The position numbers and the translations under genes were made by a program. A model generated the notes under the pieces. That model made no database searches. It saw nothing but the letters and a program-made list of their open reading frames with translations, and was not told the origin of the DNA. Positions 15,891-26,164 of a DNA stretch of 64,000 nt are shown here, piece after piece (position 1 is the stretch's first letter; each line of letters starts with the position of its first letter). Source of the DNA: Sulfurovum sp. Lineage in GTDB: Bacteria; Campylobacterota; Campylobacteria; Campylobacterales; Sulfurovaceae. Location: NCBI GenBank assembly GCA_016744875.1, contig JADGDL010000001.1:319-64318 (forward strand), in the 5' to 3' direction.

Positions 15891-18800
15891 CTAATAACTC
15901 TCAGCATAACTATGAACTCTATTTTTCCCTGATCGTTTTGCTTCATACAGGGCATTATCTGCTTTATTTATAGCCACTTCTATATCATTGTCAACCACTC
16001 TATCAACTATTGAAACACCTATACTTATCGTCACTTGTAATTCCTGATCCTGATCATATGTTATCACCATATTTTCAACCAGTTCTCGTATAGTTTCTGC
16101 AAGTTGTATACTGTATTTCAACTCTGTATCTGGAAGAAGTATAATATATTCTTCTCCTCCAAATCGGCAAACTATGTCACTTTTCCGTGTATGTTCCAAT
16201 AAAATATTAGCAACGCCTATAATTACTTTATCACCAATATGGTGGCCATAGGTATCATTTACATTTTTAAAATCATCAATATCGAACATGACTAAAGAGA
16301 CATCATTATTTGTTCTTTTACTCATATTAAAAATATCTTCAGACACCTCAGCAAAATATCTCCTGTTATACAGTTTTGTCATTGGATCCATAGATGCTAA
16401 AAGTTTTAACTCTTCCTTGCTTGCTTCCAAATCTTTCGTACGTTGTTTGATCTTCTCTTCAAGTCTGCTATAGACAATTGTATTTTCAATGGAAATAACA
16501 ATCTGCCCACTTAAGTGCTGTAAGAACTTTACTTTATCTTCTGTAAATACCGAAGGCAACAAATTATTTTCCAGATAGATCATCCCTCTAAGTTCCCCCT
16601 GTAAGATCAATGGTGCACAAAAGACAGACTTGATCGATCTGGATGAATCATGAGATGCATCAAAAATATTACTTTGCGCCATGTCATCAATAACAATGGA
16701 TTCTTTTGTACGTAAAACATAATTTACAATAGGATGAGCTATCGTATCGATATCAGTATAAAAAGTCCCCTGCATTACATCAATGACCGACAAATCTTCA
16801 TTTGCAGAAGCTTGTACAACAAGATCACCATCTTCTTCCAAAAGTAAATAACCATGCTGTGCTCCAGCACTCTCCATAATGATCTGTATCAAGGTCATGA
16901 GGAGACTTGAGAATTCATACTCTTGAGCAATCACTTCTGATGCCTTGATCAATGTTTTAATATCAAAGTTCAAATTTTCTTCTATATTAGTATCATCAAT
17001 CTGATCAATACCCCATTTATTAAAATTTCTTAATGATTCATCTTTATATACTTTTGCAGCTCTTTTTTGACCCAATGTTTCATAAAGTTTTGCAGACAAT
17101 CTGTTGGCTATAGCCACTAAATGTCGCTGTCCATAGATATTAGCAAGATCTATCGCCCTGTCATAATATAAAAATGCTTCGTGATGATTACTTTCTATAC
17201 GACATATTTCTGCTTGCAAAATATGTTCCCTGACCAAAAAGTTTTCAGCACATCCATCAGCCCATTTCACAAATTTTTTCTTTACTTTGTGTATTCTATT
17301 TTTATATTTCCCTCTACGTTTCCCCGAAATTAACTTAGCTAAGATCAAAGCATCATAAAACAGATACTCTGTATGGTGCAGCATACCCTTGGATGACTTT
17401 GCAAACTTTTTCCCTTGTAAACTTATCTGATGCGCCTCTTCATACGATCCCTGTAGATAAAGTGCTATCATTTTATTGACAAAATAATAATGAGCAAAAT
17501 GTTCTGATTCATACTTCTCAAGACTTTCTACATAGGCTAATTCATCAAAATCATCACTATCATATGAGTTCAGCGTTTTTGTTTGTCCGGTAAGATTCAA
17601 TAAAGTTTGCTTTACACTTAAGATCGCACCATACTGTTCTTTTGCACCTATGCTGAGTATATTTTTTTCAAAATATTTTATCTGCTTAAAAATATCTTCA
17701 AAAGCCACACCTCTCATAAACATACTTTGGATAATACCTGCAGCAGCACAACCTGTATGAAACCAATCTCCTATTTCCAAACCATTTTTATAAGCAGTAT
17801 GCCATATCTCTTCAGTTTCTAAAGCTGGCTGTTCCCATGAAGATGCAAAATAACCACACACAAATTTAACCTCAGCATGTTGTATGTTATTATCAAATCT
17901 TTTAAGCATATCAAATGAAAACTGACTATACGCATATCCCAATTTATGGTTGCCTAAAATACCCCCTTGAAAAATAACACCAAATACCATAAAACCGATC
18001 ACTGACTCTTTAGTTAATCCCTTTTCTAAACAAAGCTTCACAATAATCAATGCATTAGCCACCGATAGCTCTGGTTGTATCTGATATGCAGCCTGTAAAG
18101 TATTTGCCAAGATTCTGATGGTCATTTTAAAGTTTTCGTCATGAGATTCTGGAAGTGCTATAAGATCTTCTACTGGATAGGTACGTAACTTTAATTTTAA
18201 ACGTAAAAACTCTGCGATGAAAAAAGGAGGGATAAATGTTTTTGGTATTACTATACCAAAATTTTCTGCTGCAACACGACTTACTTCATAAGCTTTCTTA
18301 AACTGTGAGATATCTGAATAAAGTTTAATGAGTAATTCATATATCTCCCCTTTTTGCAATAAAGTTTCTGTGTGTTCAAGTGCTTTTTCATAATAGTAGA
18401 TTGCTTCATTACTATAATTACATAAATGTTCACACTCAGCTCTCTGTTTTAACATCAATACTATATTATCATCTGAGTTATTTAAGCAGCCGAGTTCCAT
18501 AGATTTTTTAATGTACCTTAGAGCATTTTCAAAGTCACCACTTTTTTTTGCATAGATCGAAGCTTCTAAGTTAAGTTTCCCAAGAAACTTCTTATCCCTT
18601 ACATACAATGCCCCTATATTCAAATGGTTTACACATTCAAGTAAATTTTTATGATCGAGAGCTTCTCTACTCTGTTCTAGATAACACCCAATTCTATAAT
18701 GAACTTTATTGAGCACTTTTCCCAAAAGGAAGGTATGCATTGCTTGCTGCATTTTATCATGTAAAAACCGATAATGCTTCTCTTTCATCATGTTCATATT

Positions 18801-20477
18801 GTCAATAACTATCCACCCTGATGATAGTGCTAAAGCCAAGGACTCATCAAATAGTTTACTATCGTTAAATACTTTTTCTAACAATTCATGAGAAAAGGTA
18901 TTTCCCATACATGAGGCAATACACAATAAGTTTCGTACATTTGGTTGCAGTGAATCTATATTGTCAGACAATATATCAAAGACATTGTCTGAGATTGGTA
19001 AGGCATGAATTTTAGCAAGATCACAATTCCATACCAAGTTCTCTATATCAAACCAAATTGAGTCGTCTTTATGAAGCTGTTTCAAGTACTCTTTTACAAA
19101 AAATGGATTTCCTTTTGTTCTTTCAAAGATGATGTGTGATACTTCTTCAGATGCATCCAATTGTATGTAATCTTTGATCAATGTATCTATATCATCCTGT
19201 GAGAGTGGTAAGATCATTATATCATCGATTTTCAGATCAAAAGATGTCAACTCATGTAGCATAGTACTAAAATTATGATTATTGGAAACTTCTATTTCAT
19301 CATCTCTATAGGCCATAAATAATATTATATTTTCTAAGTTAAGTATCACATTCTTGATCCATTGTAAAGTGATTATATCTGCCCATTGAATGTCATCTAC
19401 ATAGATACATAAAGGTGTTTCTTCATCAAGAAAGATCTCCATAAAACGTACTAGAAGATTATCTAAATTGGCTTTTATATCTATATTGTGTACAGATGCA
19501 ACAGAAGATTGCTTTCCCATAATAATTTCGATTTCAGGTATTACATCTATTAAAATATTTGCCTGTGTACCCAATACATTTTGTAATTTATTTCTATATT
19601 TAGTTAAGGTTTTTTCATCTTGTGATATCAGTTCTCTTGCCATTGTACTCAGTGCCGTATACAGTATCTGATAAGGCGTACTTTGTTCAGCTGAGATAAG
19701 TTTAAACCTACAAATATGAGAAAAGTTATTTTTGTTTTTATTGATCACTTTATTGATAAGTGATGATTTTCCCATACCTGACTTTCCACTGACTAAAAGG
19801 ACTTTATTTTCTTTATTCCTCTTTGCGTCAATATGATATTGTAATTTTTTTTCTTCTTCTTCTCTACCATATATTATCTCACTGGTATGTAAGTCTTGTA
19901 TATTATGAAATGTATCTAATTGAAAATCAGAAACTTCACCTTGCTTAAGGGCGTGCTTAAGTCTAGTTAGATCTATAGAAACAGACAAAATACCCTTATA
20001 ACGTTCCAATTGATTGATCACAACCATTTTTTCTACGATCATAGAGAGTAAACGCGGTATATTTTTATCTTTATCTGAAATAAAAGGTATTTTTTGTGTT
20101 AACACTGCATGTGTGAATGCCAGAATATCATTATATTTATAAGGTAATTCACCCAATAGAAGTTCATAAAAGATAATCCCTAAAACATAGATATCTGATG
20201 ACTGATTAATGTACATTGAGTCTTTTAAAACTTGCTCTGGAGACATATAGTCTACAGTCAGATCGTTATCATCTAATGATGTAACTTTAGAGATCTTTAC
20301 CTGATAATCTTGATTAATAAAGATAGTTGAAGGTTTAAGATTATTGAAAAGTGAACTCTGTTTATGCAAGTTATCAACACTCTTACATATCTCTATGGCA
20401 ATACTCAAGAAAGTATCTATATCAAGAGGTTTTTTCTTAACAAATTCATTTAATGGATGATAATTTATACTTGTCAT
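15891..20477 (-). CDS. Pseudokinase / AAA ATPase / TPR / GAF / GGDEF signalling protein
   Basis: A 1528-residue cytosolic signalling protein. Residues 1-175 resemble the C-lobe of a Ser/Thr kinase (YMSPEQ at 77-82, SDIYVLG at 94-100). The glycine loop is absent, the HRDLKP motif reads FNNLKP (44-49), and DFG is lost, so it is almost certainly a pseudokinase. An AAA_16-type ATPase follows with Walker A GKSGMGKS at 231-238 and Walker B CIYVDDIQWAD. Next come about 500 residues of helical TPR-like repeats, then a GAF domain (about 1190-1340). The C-terminal diguanylate cyclase has GGEEY at 1440-1444 and an RxxD inhibitory site five residues before it. This is the layout of bacterial multi-kinase ATPase proteins with a cyclase as output. 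The start lies 10 bases after the heme-protein gene. Confidence 0.88.
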   Translation of the reverse strand: MTSINYHPLNEFVKKKPLDIDTFLSIAIEICKSVDNLHKQSSLFNNLKPSTIFINQDYQVKISKVTSLDDNDLTVDYMSPEQVLKDSMYINQSSDIYVLGIIFYELLLGELPYKYNDILAFTHAVLTQKIPFISDKDKNIPRLLSMIVEKMVVINQLERYKGILSVSIDLTRLKHALKQGEVSDFQLDTFHNIQDLHTSEIIYGREEEEKKLQYHIDAKRNKENKVLLVSGKSGMGKSSLINKVINKNKNNFSHICRFKLISAEQSTPYQILYTALSTMARELISQDEKTLTKYRNKLQNVLGTQANILIDVIPEIEIIMGKQSSVASVHNIDIKANLDNLLVRFMEIFLDEETPLCIYVDDIQWADIITLQWIKNVILNLENIILFMAYRDDEIEVSNNHNFSTMLHELTSFDLKIDDIMILPLSQDDIDTLIKDYIQLDASEEVSHIIFERTKGNPFFVKEYLKQLHKDDSIWFDIENLVWNCDLAKIHALPISDNVFDILSDNIDSLQPNVRNLLCIASCMGNTFSHELLEKVFNDSKLFDESLALALSSGWIVIDNMNMMKEKHYRFLHDKMQQAMHTFLLGKVLNKVHYRIGCYLEQSREALDHKNLLECVNHLNIGALYVRDKKFLGKLNLEASIYAKKSGDFENALRYIKKSMELGCLNNSDDNIVLMLKQRAECEHLCNYSNEAIYYYEKALEHTETLLQKGEIYELLIKLYSDISQFKKAYEVSRVAAENFGIVIPKTFIPPFFIAEFLRLKLKLRTYPVEDLIALPESHDENFKMTIRILANTLQAAYQIQPELSVANALIIVKLCLEKGLTKESVIGFMVFGVIFQGGILGNHKLGYAYSQFSFDMLKRFDNNIQHAEVKFVCGYFASSWEQPALETEEIWHTAYKNGLEIGDWFHTGCAAAGIIQSMFMRGVAFEDIFKQIKYFEKNILSIGAKEQYGAILSVKQTLLNLTGQTKTLNSYDSDDFDELAYVESLEKYESEHFAHYYFVNKMIALYLQGSYEEAHQISLQGKKFAKSSKGMLHHTEYLFYDALILAKLISGKRRGKYKNRIHKVKKKFVKWADGCAENFLVREHILQAEICRIESNHHEAFLYYDRAIDLANIYGQRHLVAIANRLSAKLYETLGQKRAAKVYKDESLRNFNKWGIDQIDDTNIEENLNFDIKTLIKASEVIAQEYEFSSLLMTLIQIIMESAGAQHGYLLLEEDGDLVVQASANEDLSVIDVMQGTFYTDIDTIAHPIVNYVLRTKESIVIDDMAQSNIFDASHDSSRSIKSVFCAPLILQGELRGMIYLENNLLPSVFTEDKVKFLQHLSGQIVISIENTIVYSRLEEKIKQRTKDLEASKEELKLLASMDPMTKLYNRRYFAEVSEDIFNMSKRTNNDVSLVMFDIDDFKNVNDTYGHHIGDKVIIGVANILLEHTRKSDIVCRFGGEEYIILLPDTELKYSIQLAETIRELVENMVITYDQDQELQVTISIGVSIVDRVVDNDIEVAINKADNALYEAKRSGKNRVHSYAESY

Positions 20478-20487
20478 ATTCTACTAC

Positions 20488-21876
20488 CTAGTGCTTATAG
20501 AGGTCTCTATGCTTTTTCCATCTTAAGAACATTGCATTTGACTCTTTGGTTTCTTTTATGGTTGCAGCCGTATAGTTCATAAGCACCGCTTCAAATAATG
20601 TACTATAATCAAGCCCGATGGTACCCTTTTTTTGAGGGGTATACCCTGGTTTGTTTTGGAACCATTTATTCCAATCTTCTGAACCTGGTGCATACATGAC
20701 CCATGGTTGCGTCTTATACTCTTTGGCAGGATATAAAAATGTTGACATATGCGTTGCACCTGATGTATAACTGGATGTCCCATGACAACTCATACAAGAT
20801 GAACTTCTAAGTTTTGGCCATTGTTTTCCATTTACTTCTACATTGTATTTAACAGAAATATCAAATGGTCCAGATAAGCGACCACCATATCCTAATGTAA
20901 CCTTTGTCCATTCAGGAGCATTTGGATTAATATAGGTTTCTTTTAAATTTGGATTCATTGCATTAGGATGTTGCGGTGACATAACATCAGGGTCATTGCC
21001 CCACATTGCACCTAGTGGAACCATTTTATCCCAAATATCACCTGTGGCATTCTTATCATATACAAATGTCGAAAATACCCAACCTGTTTGGGGTGCAGCC
21101 ACGGAATCTTTTACGATAATATCTATAAAAACAACTCTTGTGTCTCTCACTTTAAGCGGAGTATCGGGTATAGTGCCGCTCAAATTATAATCTCTTCTAT
21201 AGACTTTCCATATAGGTGCACCTTCAAGTACAGGCCACTCTTCTGGTGTCGCCGTAATTCCTGATGACTTGATTACAATGGCACCCTCTTTAAACTGTGT
21301 CTCATTATTGTCTACAAGAGGAACACACTCTTGTGTTGTTTGATTACAATCTTTCCAAACTTGGTGCAGTGTATAAGCTGCCCTTTCATCATATAAGATC
21401 GCTGCATAGTTACGAACATCTTTTGTTAGCCCTGAAGCAGCATAGACATCTTTACTCTGTACTTGACCAGTAAATGTTCCATAAATGGATTCACGTCCTT
21501 CCCAACCAACCTTTTCAATACTCTGACCAGCCCATAACATACTATACCAGCCTGTTTGCTCACTCTTGTTCCATCCTTTAGGATCAGACAAAAATTTATC
21601 CAATGTTGGCTTGACATATTTTTTTAATGCCATCATATAGGCATGCGTATTCTCTTTTGTAATTGGCTTACCGTCAAGGACTTTCTGCCACAACGTTTTA
21701 CTAGGTGGAGTGTATGTTTTTGGATAATTATAATTAAATTGAAAAAGTGCTCCACGATAATCAGAAGTTGGTGGTATATTCCCATTATTTGCAGCAAAAG
21801 GATCAAGGGGTTTTTCTTGGGCAAGTAGTACATTGCTAGCAATACACCATAATAGTAATAAACTCTTCTTGTACAT
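20488..21876 (-). CDS. Periplasmic c-type heme protein
   Basis: A 462-residue secreted protein with an N-terminal signal peptide (MYKKSLLLLWCIASNVLLA). One c-type heme site, CMSCH, is at 361-365. The region before it is a large beta-rich domain without a recognised family; Trp and Tyr are frequent (WYSMLWAGQSIEKVGWEGRE). No second CxxCH is present. The gene directly precedes the pseudokinase-cyclase, 10 bases apart on the same strand, so the heme protein may feed redox information to it or simply share control. Electron transfer or oxidation of an unknown substrate is the family-level guess. Confidence 0.8.
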   Translation of the reverse strand: MYKKSLLLLWCIASNVLLAQEKPLDPFAANNGNIPPTSDYRGALFQFNYNYPKTYTPPSKTLWQKVLDGKPITKENTHAYMMALKKYVKPTLDKFLSDPKGWNKSEQTGWYSMLWAGQSIEKVGWEGRESIYGTFTGQVQSKDVYAASGLTKDVRNYAAILYDERAAYTLHQVWKDCNQTTQECVPLVDNNETQFKEGAIVIKSSGITATPEEWPVLEGAPIWKVYRRDYNLSGTIPDTPLKVRDTRVVFIDIIVKDSVAAPQTGWVFSTFVYDKNATGDIWDKMVPLGAMWGNDPDVMSPQHPNAMNPNLKETYINPNAPEWTKVTLGYGGRLSGPFDISVKYNVEVNGKQWPKLRSSSCMSCHGTSSYTSGATHMSTFLYPAKEYKTQPWVMYAPGSEDWNKWFQNKPGYTPQKKGTIGLDYSTLFEAVLMNYTAATIKETKESNAMFLRWKKHRDLYKH

Positions 21877-21973
21877 TCACTTCCTCCCCCCATAAAATAA
21901 CTAGTTTATAGTTTAACATAAGTATATTAAATACTATTCCTAAACTAATAATGCATTTCTTACTACTACCTTT

Positions 21974-23257
21974 TTAGCTAACATCCAATCCTTTATAATA
22001 ATCAACCACTCTATGATCTACATTTATCACACGGTGTAAGTATCGTGTCAGATCCCCTTTATTAAAATCTATTTTCAAATATTTAGGGTTTACCGCTCTA
22101 GAAATAGCCACATAAAACTGGCTTGGTGCAAAAATATTGTCTACATTACATACCAGGTTATCTATGCTCATACCTTGTGATTTGTGTATGGTCACAGCAT
22201 AGGCAAGTTTTAGCGGAAATTGTGAAAGCGTTGCCAAAGAAATGGTCTCTATCGTACCGTCATCCTGCACAAGCATATCTACTAGGTCAAACTCATGACG
22301 TTCCACACGTACATACTCATCTTCCTTTTCGACAATGAGATGATCCTCTTCTATCTTTCTGAGTATTCCTCTCTCACCGTTGACAAATTTCCCCCATTTG
22401 TTCACAGTAAAGAGCACAGGGACACCCTCTTTAAGTGTGAGAAGTTCTGAGATAGGGAGCATGGCCTTCCACCCTGCCAGTTTTTTCTCGTGCACTTTAC
22501 CAAACATATCCACATTGGCAAAAAGTATGGTCTCTTCTGTATCAAGTTCATTGATCTTTGCTCTGTTTGTCTGTTCCACTTCTAAGTTACGTCCATAAAG
22601 ATATGTAGGATCCTGTTCCATATCTTCTGTATTCCAAAGCTTCGTCATGTAAGCGATGATCTCTTCATCACAAATACCTTTACGTACTTTAGAAAGTATA
22701 TGGGTAAACTCTCCATCTGTTGTACGTTTCATCTCTGTGAGTTCAATGACCATGAGTTCAAAACGCTCCCATGCCATGCTTTCAAAGGCATAAAGCTTTT
22801 TACCAAAAATATCATTTCTGTTATTTTGTTTTTGTACCGGTGGTAACTGAAAAAAGTCTCCTACAAACATCACTTTGCCCAGATAGCCATAATTGTTGAG
22901 CCTATAGGCTATCATATCAAGCAGGTCTGTACTCACCATAGATATCTCATCGATGATGATAAGATCAGTCGCTTTGAGTACTTTTTTTAAGTCTGAAAGT
23001 CTTTTTTTGGCACGTTTGTCACTTTGGTTAAGTTCATCAAAGTTAGAGGAGATACCAAAAACAAAAAAACTATGTACTGTAAATCCACCGATGTTTACTG
23101 CTGACACACCCGTGGAACCTAAAGATACCACCTGCTTACCTCGCTTACGGTAATCAGAGATCACTTCGTTGGTAATATAACTCTTCCCTACTCCTGCACC
23201 ACCGGTGAGAAATACATTTGAGTGTTTCAGTGCTTCAAGTACGTCTGATTTATCCAT
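21974..23257 (-). CDS. PIF1-like superfamily 1 helicase/ATPase
   Basis: A compact 427-residue helicase. Motifs in order: Walker A GGAGVGKS (19-26), Walker B IIIDEISMV, motif III VGDFFQLPPV, motif V TIHKSQGMSIDNL and motif VI FYVAISRA. These fit the PIF1/RecD2 branch, which unwinds DNA 5' to 3'. The protein lacks extra domains and is shorter than RecD. It is joined by a TAATG overlap to the upstream RNase T2 gene, an unusual partner. A role in replication-fork or recombination repair is the family inference. Confidence 0.92.
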   Translation of the reverse strand: MDKSDVLEALKHSNVFLTGGAGVGKSYITNEVISDYRKRGKQVVSLGSTGVSAVNIGGFTVHSFFVFGISSNFDELNQSDKRAKKRLSDLKKVLKATDLIIIDEISMVSTDLLDMIAYRLNNYGYLGKVMFVGDFFQLPPVQKQNNRNDIFGKKLYAFESMAWERFELMVIELTEMKRTTDGEFTHILSKVRKGICDEEIIAYMTKLWNTEDMEQDPTYLYGRNLEVEQTNRAKINELDTEETILFANVDMFGKVHEKKLAGWKAMLPISELLTLKEGVPVLFTVNKWGKFVNGERGILRKIEEDHLIVEKEDEYVRVERHEFDLVDMLVQDDGTIETISLATLSQFPLKLAYAVTIHKSQGMSIDNLVCNVDNIFAPSQFYVAISRAVNPKYLKIDFNKGDLTRYLHRVINVDHRVVDYYKGLDVS

Positions 23258-24228
23258 TAATATCCTGCCTTATCTATACGTCCACCGGTACAGTATGATC
23301 TTGTTTGCTTACCACGTTTAAGCAACGTTGCCAAGTTATTAGAACCGGATCCCAAGTGTAACCATAACTCGGTGATCAAGCCTTTTCGACACTTCATCTC
23401 AACACGTTTTCCGGTTCCCTGTCCAAAATTTCTGTCAAAAAGAGTACGTACCTGCTGTAGCGTCACTCGTTGTCCTATGTGTTTTTGAAAAAACTGACCT
23501 GCTTTAGATGCATTGAACTGTTCAGTTAAACCCACTGCATCTTCATAATATGCATTGGCATCACTACTATAACAGGTTCCATGTTTGACCCACTCATGTT
23601 TATGAAGGTTGGAAGAAAATCCAGGCATAACTTTTTGTAAACGACTTCTAAGTTCTGGTGTGAGATCTAGTGAAGAAAGTTTATACCACTGCTTATGTTT
23701 ATCCAGGTTTTTTTCATAAGCACTCACTGCACAGTATTGGTTTTTTCTTGGTTGAGGCCAGAGACCATGTAAAACAAAATGTTTCTCTTTATACACACCT
23801 TTACCAAATGAAAATCCACTTCTTTTACACTCTTTTTTATATCTGTGTGTCTCACAAAAAGCGTTATGCCATGAAAGTACAAGTATGTTTTGTTTGTTGC
23901 TTACAACCTCTTTTACTATGGGTGTTTCACGTTTGATATAAGCATCAACACTCTCATTTAGTAAGACTTGTTTCTGTGGCTGTGATGTTTTGGAAAAGCA
24001 TTCATCATCCACCCATCTCTGTGCAGGTTGCTCACCTTTTACAAGTATGAGGTTTTGACCTTTATGATGTTTGAGAACTGTATATGTTTTAGAAGTATCT
24101 AATACGACATGATGTGTATTCATCGTATGTTTCATGTTATTAAAGGCTGGACATTCCTGTGACGGTTGTGCTTCAAATCTGGCAAAAAGAGTTGATAACA
24201 ACAATAAAAATAGCATGATAAATTTCAA
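23257..24228 (-). CDS. Secreted ribonuclease T2 family protein
   Basis: A 323-residue exported RNase. A signal peptide (MKFIMLFLLLLSTLFA) leads into about 100 residues of unknown type, then the RNase T2 domain. Catalytic segments are intact: VLSWHNAFCE at its start, FVLHGLWP (CAS I) and KHEWVKHGTC (CAS II), with the two catalytic His and the Glu. Cys residues are numerous, as expected for the disulphide-bonded periplasmic fold. Known bacterial relatives (RNase I) degrade RNA in the periplasm. The stop overlaps the start of the PIF1-like helicase. Confidence 0.92.
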   Translation of the reverse strand: MKFIMLFLLLLSTLFARFEAQPSQECPAFNNMKHTMNTHHVVLDTSKTYTVLKHHKGQNLILVKGEQPAQRWVDDECFSKTSQPQKQVLLNESVDAYIKRETPIVKEVVSNKQNILVLSWHNAFCETHRYKKECKRSGFSFGKGVYKEKHFVLHGLWPQPRKNQYCAVSAYEKNLDKHKQWYKLSSLDLTPELRSRLQKVMPGFSSNLHKHEWVKHGTCYSSDANAYYEDAVGLTEQFNASKAGQFFQKHIGQRVTLQQVRTLFDRNFGQGTGKRVEMKCRKGLITELWLHLGSGSNNLATLLKRGKQTRSYCTGGRIDKAGY

Positions 24229-24264
24229 TAGAAGTCCTTAAAAAATGTTCTGCTATTATACTCT

Positions 24265-25164
24265 ATGATATTTAATACACTAGACACACTTCCAACAGTT
24301 TATGGAGAGAAGATAAAAGCACCTTGTTTTCACTCTCGTAAACGAAGTAACATGATGCTAAACCCACTTAACCTCAAACACCTCAACCGTATTGATCATA
24401 ATGACGCAGATATGATAACACTTAACCTTGAAGATGCCATTGCACCTTCTCGTAAAAAAGAAGCATTGCATCATATCGCTCTTTTTCTTTCTCATATGGA
24501 ATATTCAAACAGCTTTATCATCGTGCGTACGAACCCTCTAGATGAAGGTGGTGCAGAAGAGATAGCTTTTCTAAATGATTTTTCCTTTGATGCAGTACGT
24601 GTCGCTAAGATAAAGAACCAAACAGAAATAGCTCAAGCACTTACTCTGCTCTCGCCTGATAAAGAACTGCACATCTCTTTAGAGACAAAAGAAGCCTTTG
24701 AGAACCTGAGCAGTTTAGGCATAGATGAGCGTCTTACTACAGCAAATCTTGGTATATTAGATCTACTGACGTCACTTGGTCTACCACAGTCCATAGTCAC
24801 ATCAAGCAACCCGACCATAGACTACATACTCTCCAAGTTTTTAGTGGATGCCAAAACTGCTGGCATCCACCCTATCTCTTTTATGTTTCAAGACTATAAT
24901 GATACTCAGACATTTAAAAAATGGTGTGAACATGAAAAGATGATGGGATTTGAAAGTAAGGCATGTATGGGGCCCAAACAAGTGCAGATCGCCAATGAAG
25001 TATTTACCTTAGATCAAGATGCTTTAACAAGAGCAAAACATATCAAAGAAGTATTTGAGAAAAATGCAGCACAAAACATGAATGGTTTTATGGATGAACA
25101 GTATGGCTTTATAGACGAGCCCATTTACCGTGATGCTTTGTTTGTCTTAAGTACAAAGGAATAA
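24265..25164 (+). CDS. CitE/HpcH-type CoA lyase family protein
   Basis: A 299-residue TIM-barrel enzyme of the HpcH/HpaI aldolase and citrate-lyase beta subunit family. The marks are the family's RRSxL-type opening (KRSNMMLNP), MITLNLEDAI (the metal-binding Glu-Asp), the FIIVRTNPLD segment, and SKACMGPKQV near the C-terminus. The substrate, a 3-hydroxyacyl-CoA or malyl-CoA-like ester, is not determined. A -10-like TATACT ends two bases before the ATG and no ribosome site is visible, so the mRNA may be leaderless. The mltB gene follows after one base. Confidence 0.88.
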   Translation: MIFNTLDTLPTVYGEKIKAPCFHSRKRSNMMLNPLNLKHLNRIDHNDADMITLNLEDAIAPSRKKEALHHIALFLSHMEYSNSFIIVRTNPLDEGGAEEIAFLNDFSFDAVRVAKIKNQTEIAQALTLLSPDKELHISLETKEAFENLSSLGIDERLTTANLGILDLLTSLGLPQSIVTSSNPTIDYILSKFLVDAKTAGIHPISFMFQDYNDTQTFKKWCEHEKMMGFESKACMGPKQVQIANEVFTLDQDALTRAKHIKEVFEKNAAQNMNGFMDEQYGFIDEPIYRDALFVLSTKE

Positions 25165-25165
25165 T

Positions 25166-26164
25166 ATGAAACTTTTTAAACTGTTCTTCGTCATTTTTAT
25201 GCCACTTCTTCTTATCGCAAATGATGATAGACCTCCTGTAGCCTATGATTTTTTAGCAAAAAAGGAAGTTAAAAAATTTATAACTAAGATGGTCAAGAAA
25301 CACCATTTGGACCGTAAGTATGTCACAGATACACTCAGACATGCAAGGTTAGACAGAGATACACTTGCAAGGTATACAGGCAAATATAAAGTAGGTAGCA
25401 CCAGTGGTTCATGGGAACGTTATAAAGCCCATGTTTTAGACAAAGTCAGCCTGCAAAAAGCTGTGAATTTTAAAAAAGAGTACTATACTACTCTCTCTCG
25501 TGCCAGTACTCAATACAATGTTGATATGAACTACATCGTTGGATTTATGGGAGTAGAGAGTAAATTTGGAGAGTATACTGGTGACTATAATGTCTTAGAT
25601 GCTTTAGCTACACTTGCATTTCATAAAAACCGAATGAAAAAGTTTTTCAAACATGAGTTAGAAAATCTCTTTCTGCTATGTCAGGAAAAGGGCTATAATA
25701 TCCGCACACTAGAAGGTTCATTTGCCGGAGCCATAGGCTGTGTCCAACAAGTGCCTTCTGTCGCACGTAAACACCGTTCAGACTTTAACAACGATGGGGT
25801 CACGGATCCATGGGATCTAGAAGACTGCATTGGCTCCATCGCAAAATTTATGCATAAAAACAGATGGAAGAACGGTTTGCCTGCAGCTGTTACTACCAAC
25901 TGGAAAGGTGGACGCTACACCAAAGCATTAAAGCCTTCACGTAAAAAGAAACGTTCACTCACTACCATAAAAAAATATGGTATCAAGCCTACACAGCCTT
26001 TTCCAGAATCTTCAGCATACCTACTCAAAACAAGAAACAATACACATGATGACATCTATTTAGGGAGCAGTAACTTCGCTGTTCTAAGACGATATAACAA
26101 TGCAACAACCTATGGTGTTGCCATACATCTCGTCGCTGAACATGTACAAAATACTGTTAAGTAA
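25166..26164 (+). CDS. Lytic murein transglycosylase, MltB type
   Basis: A 332-residue periplasmic enzyme that cleaves the glycan chain of peptidoglycan to anhydro-muropeptides. A signal peptide is present (MKLFKLFFVIFMPLLLIA), but there is no lipobox Cys, so it is probably soluble rather than a lipoprotein like E. coli MltB. The catalytic Glu131 sits in GVESKFG, and the GSFAGAIGCVQQVPS and DFNNDGVTDPWD motifs of the family follow. Its last eight bases overlap the convergent GGDEF-EAL gene. Confidence 0.92.
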   Translation: MKLFKLFFVIFMPLLLIANDDRPPVAYDFLAKKEVKKFITKMVKKHHLDRKYVTDTLRHARLDRDTLARYTGKYKVGSTSGSWERYKAHVLDKVSLQKAVNFKKEYYTTLSRASTQYNVDMNYIVGFMGVESKFGEYTGDYNVLDALATLAFHKNRMKKFFKHELENLFLLCQEKGYNIRTLEGSFAGAIGCVQQVPSVARKHRSDFNNDGVTDPWDLEDCIGSIAKFMHKNRWKNGLPAAVTTNWKGGRYTKALKPSRKKKRSLTTIKKYGIKPTQPFPESSAYLLKTRNNTHDDIYLGSSNFAVLRRYNNATTYGVAIHLVAEHVQNTVK

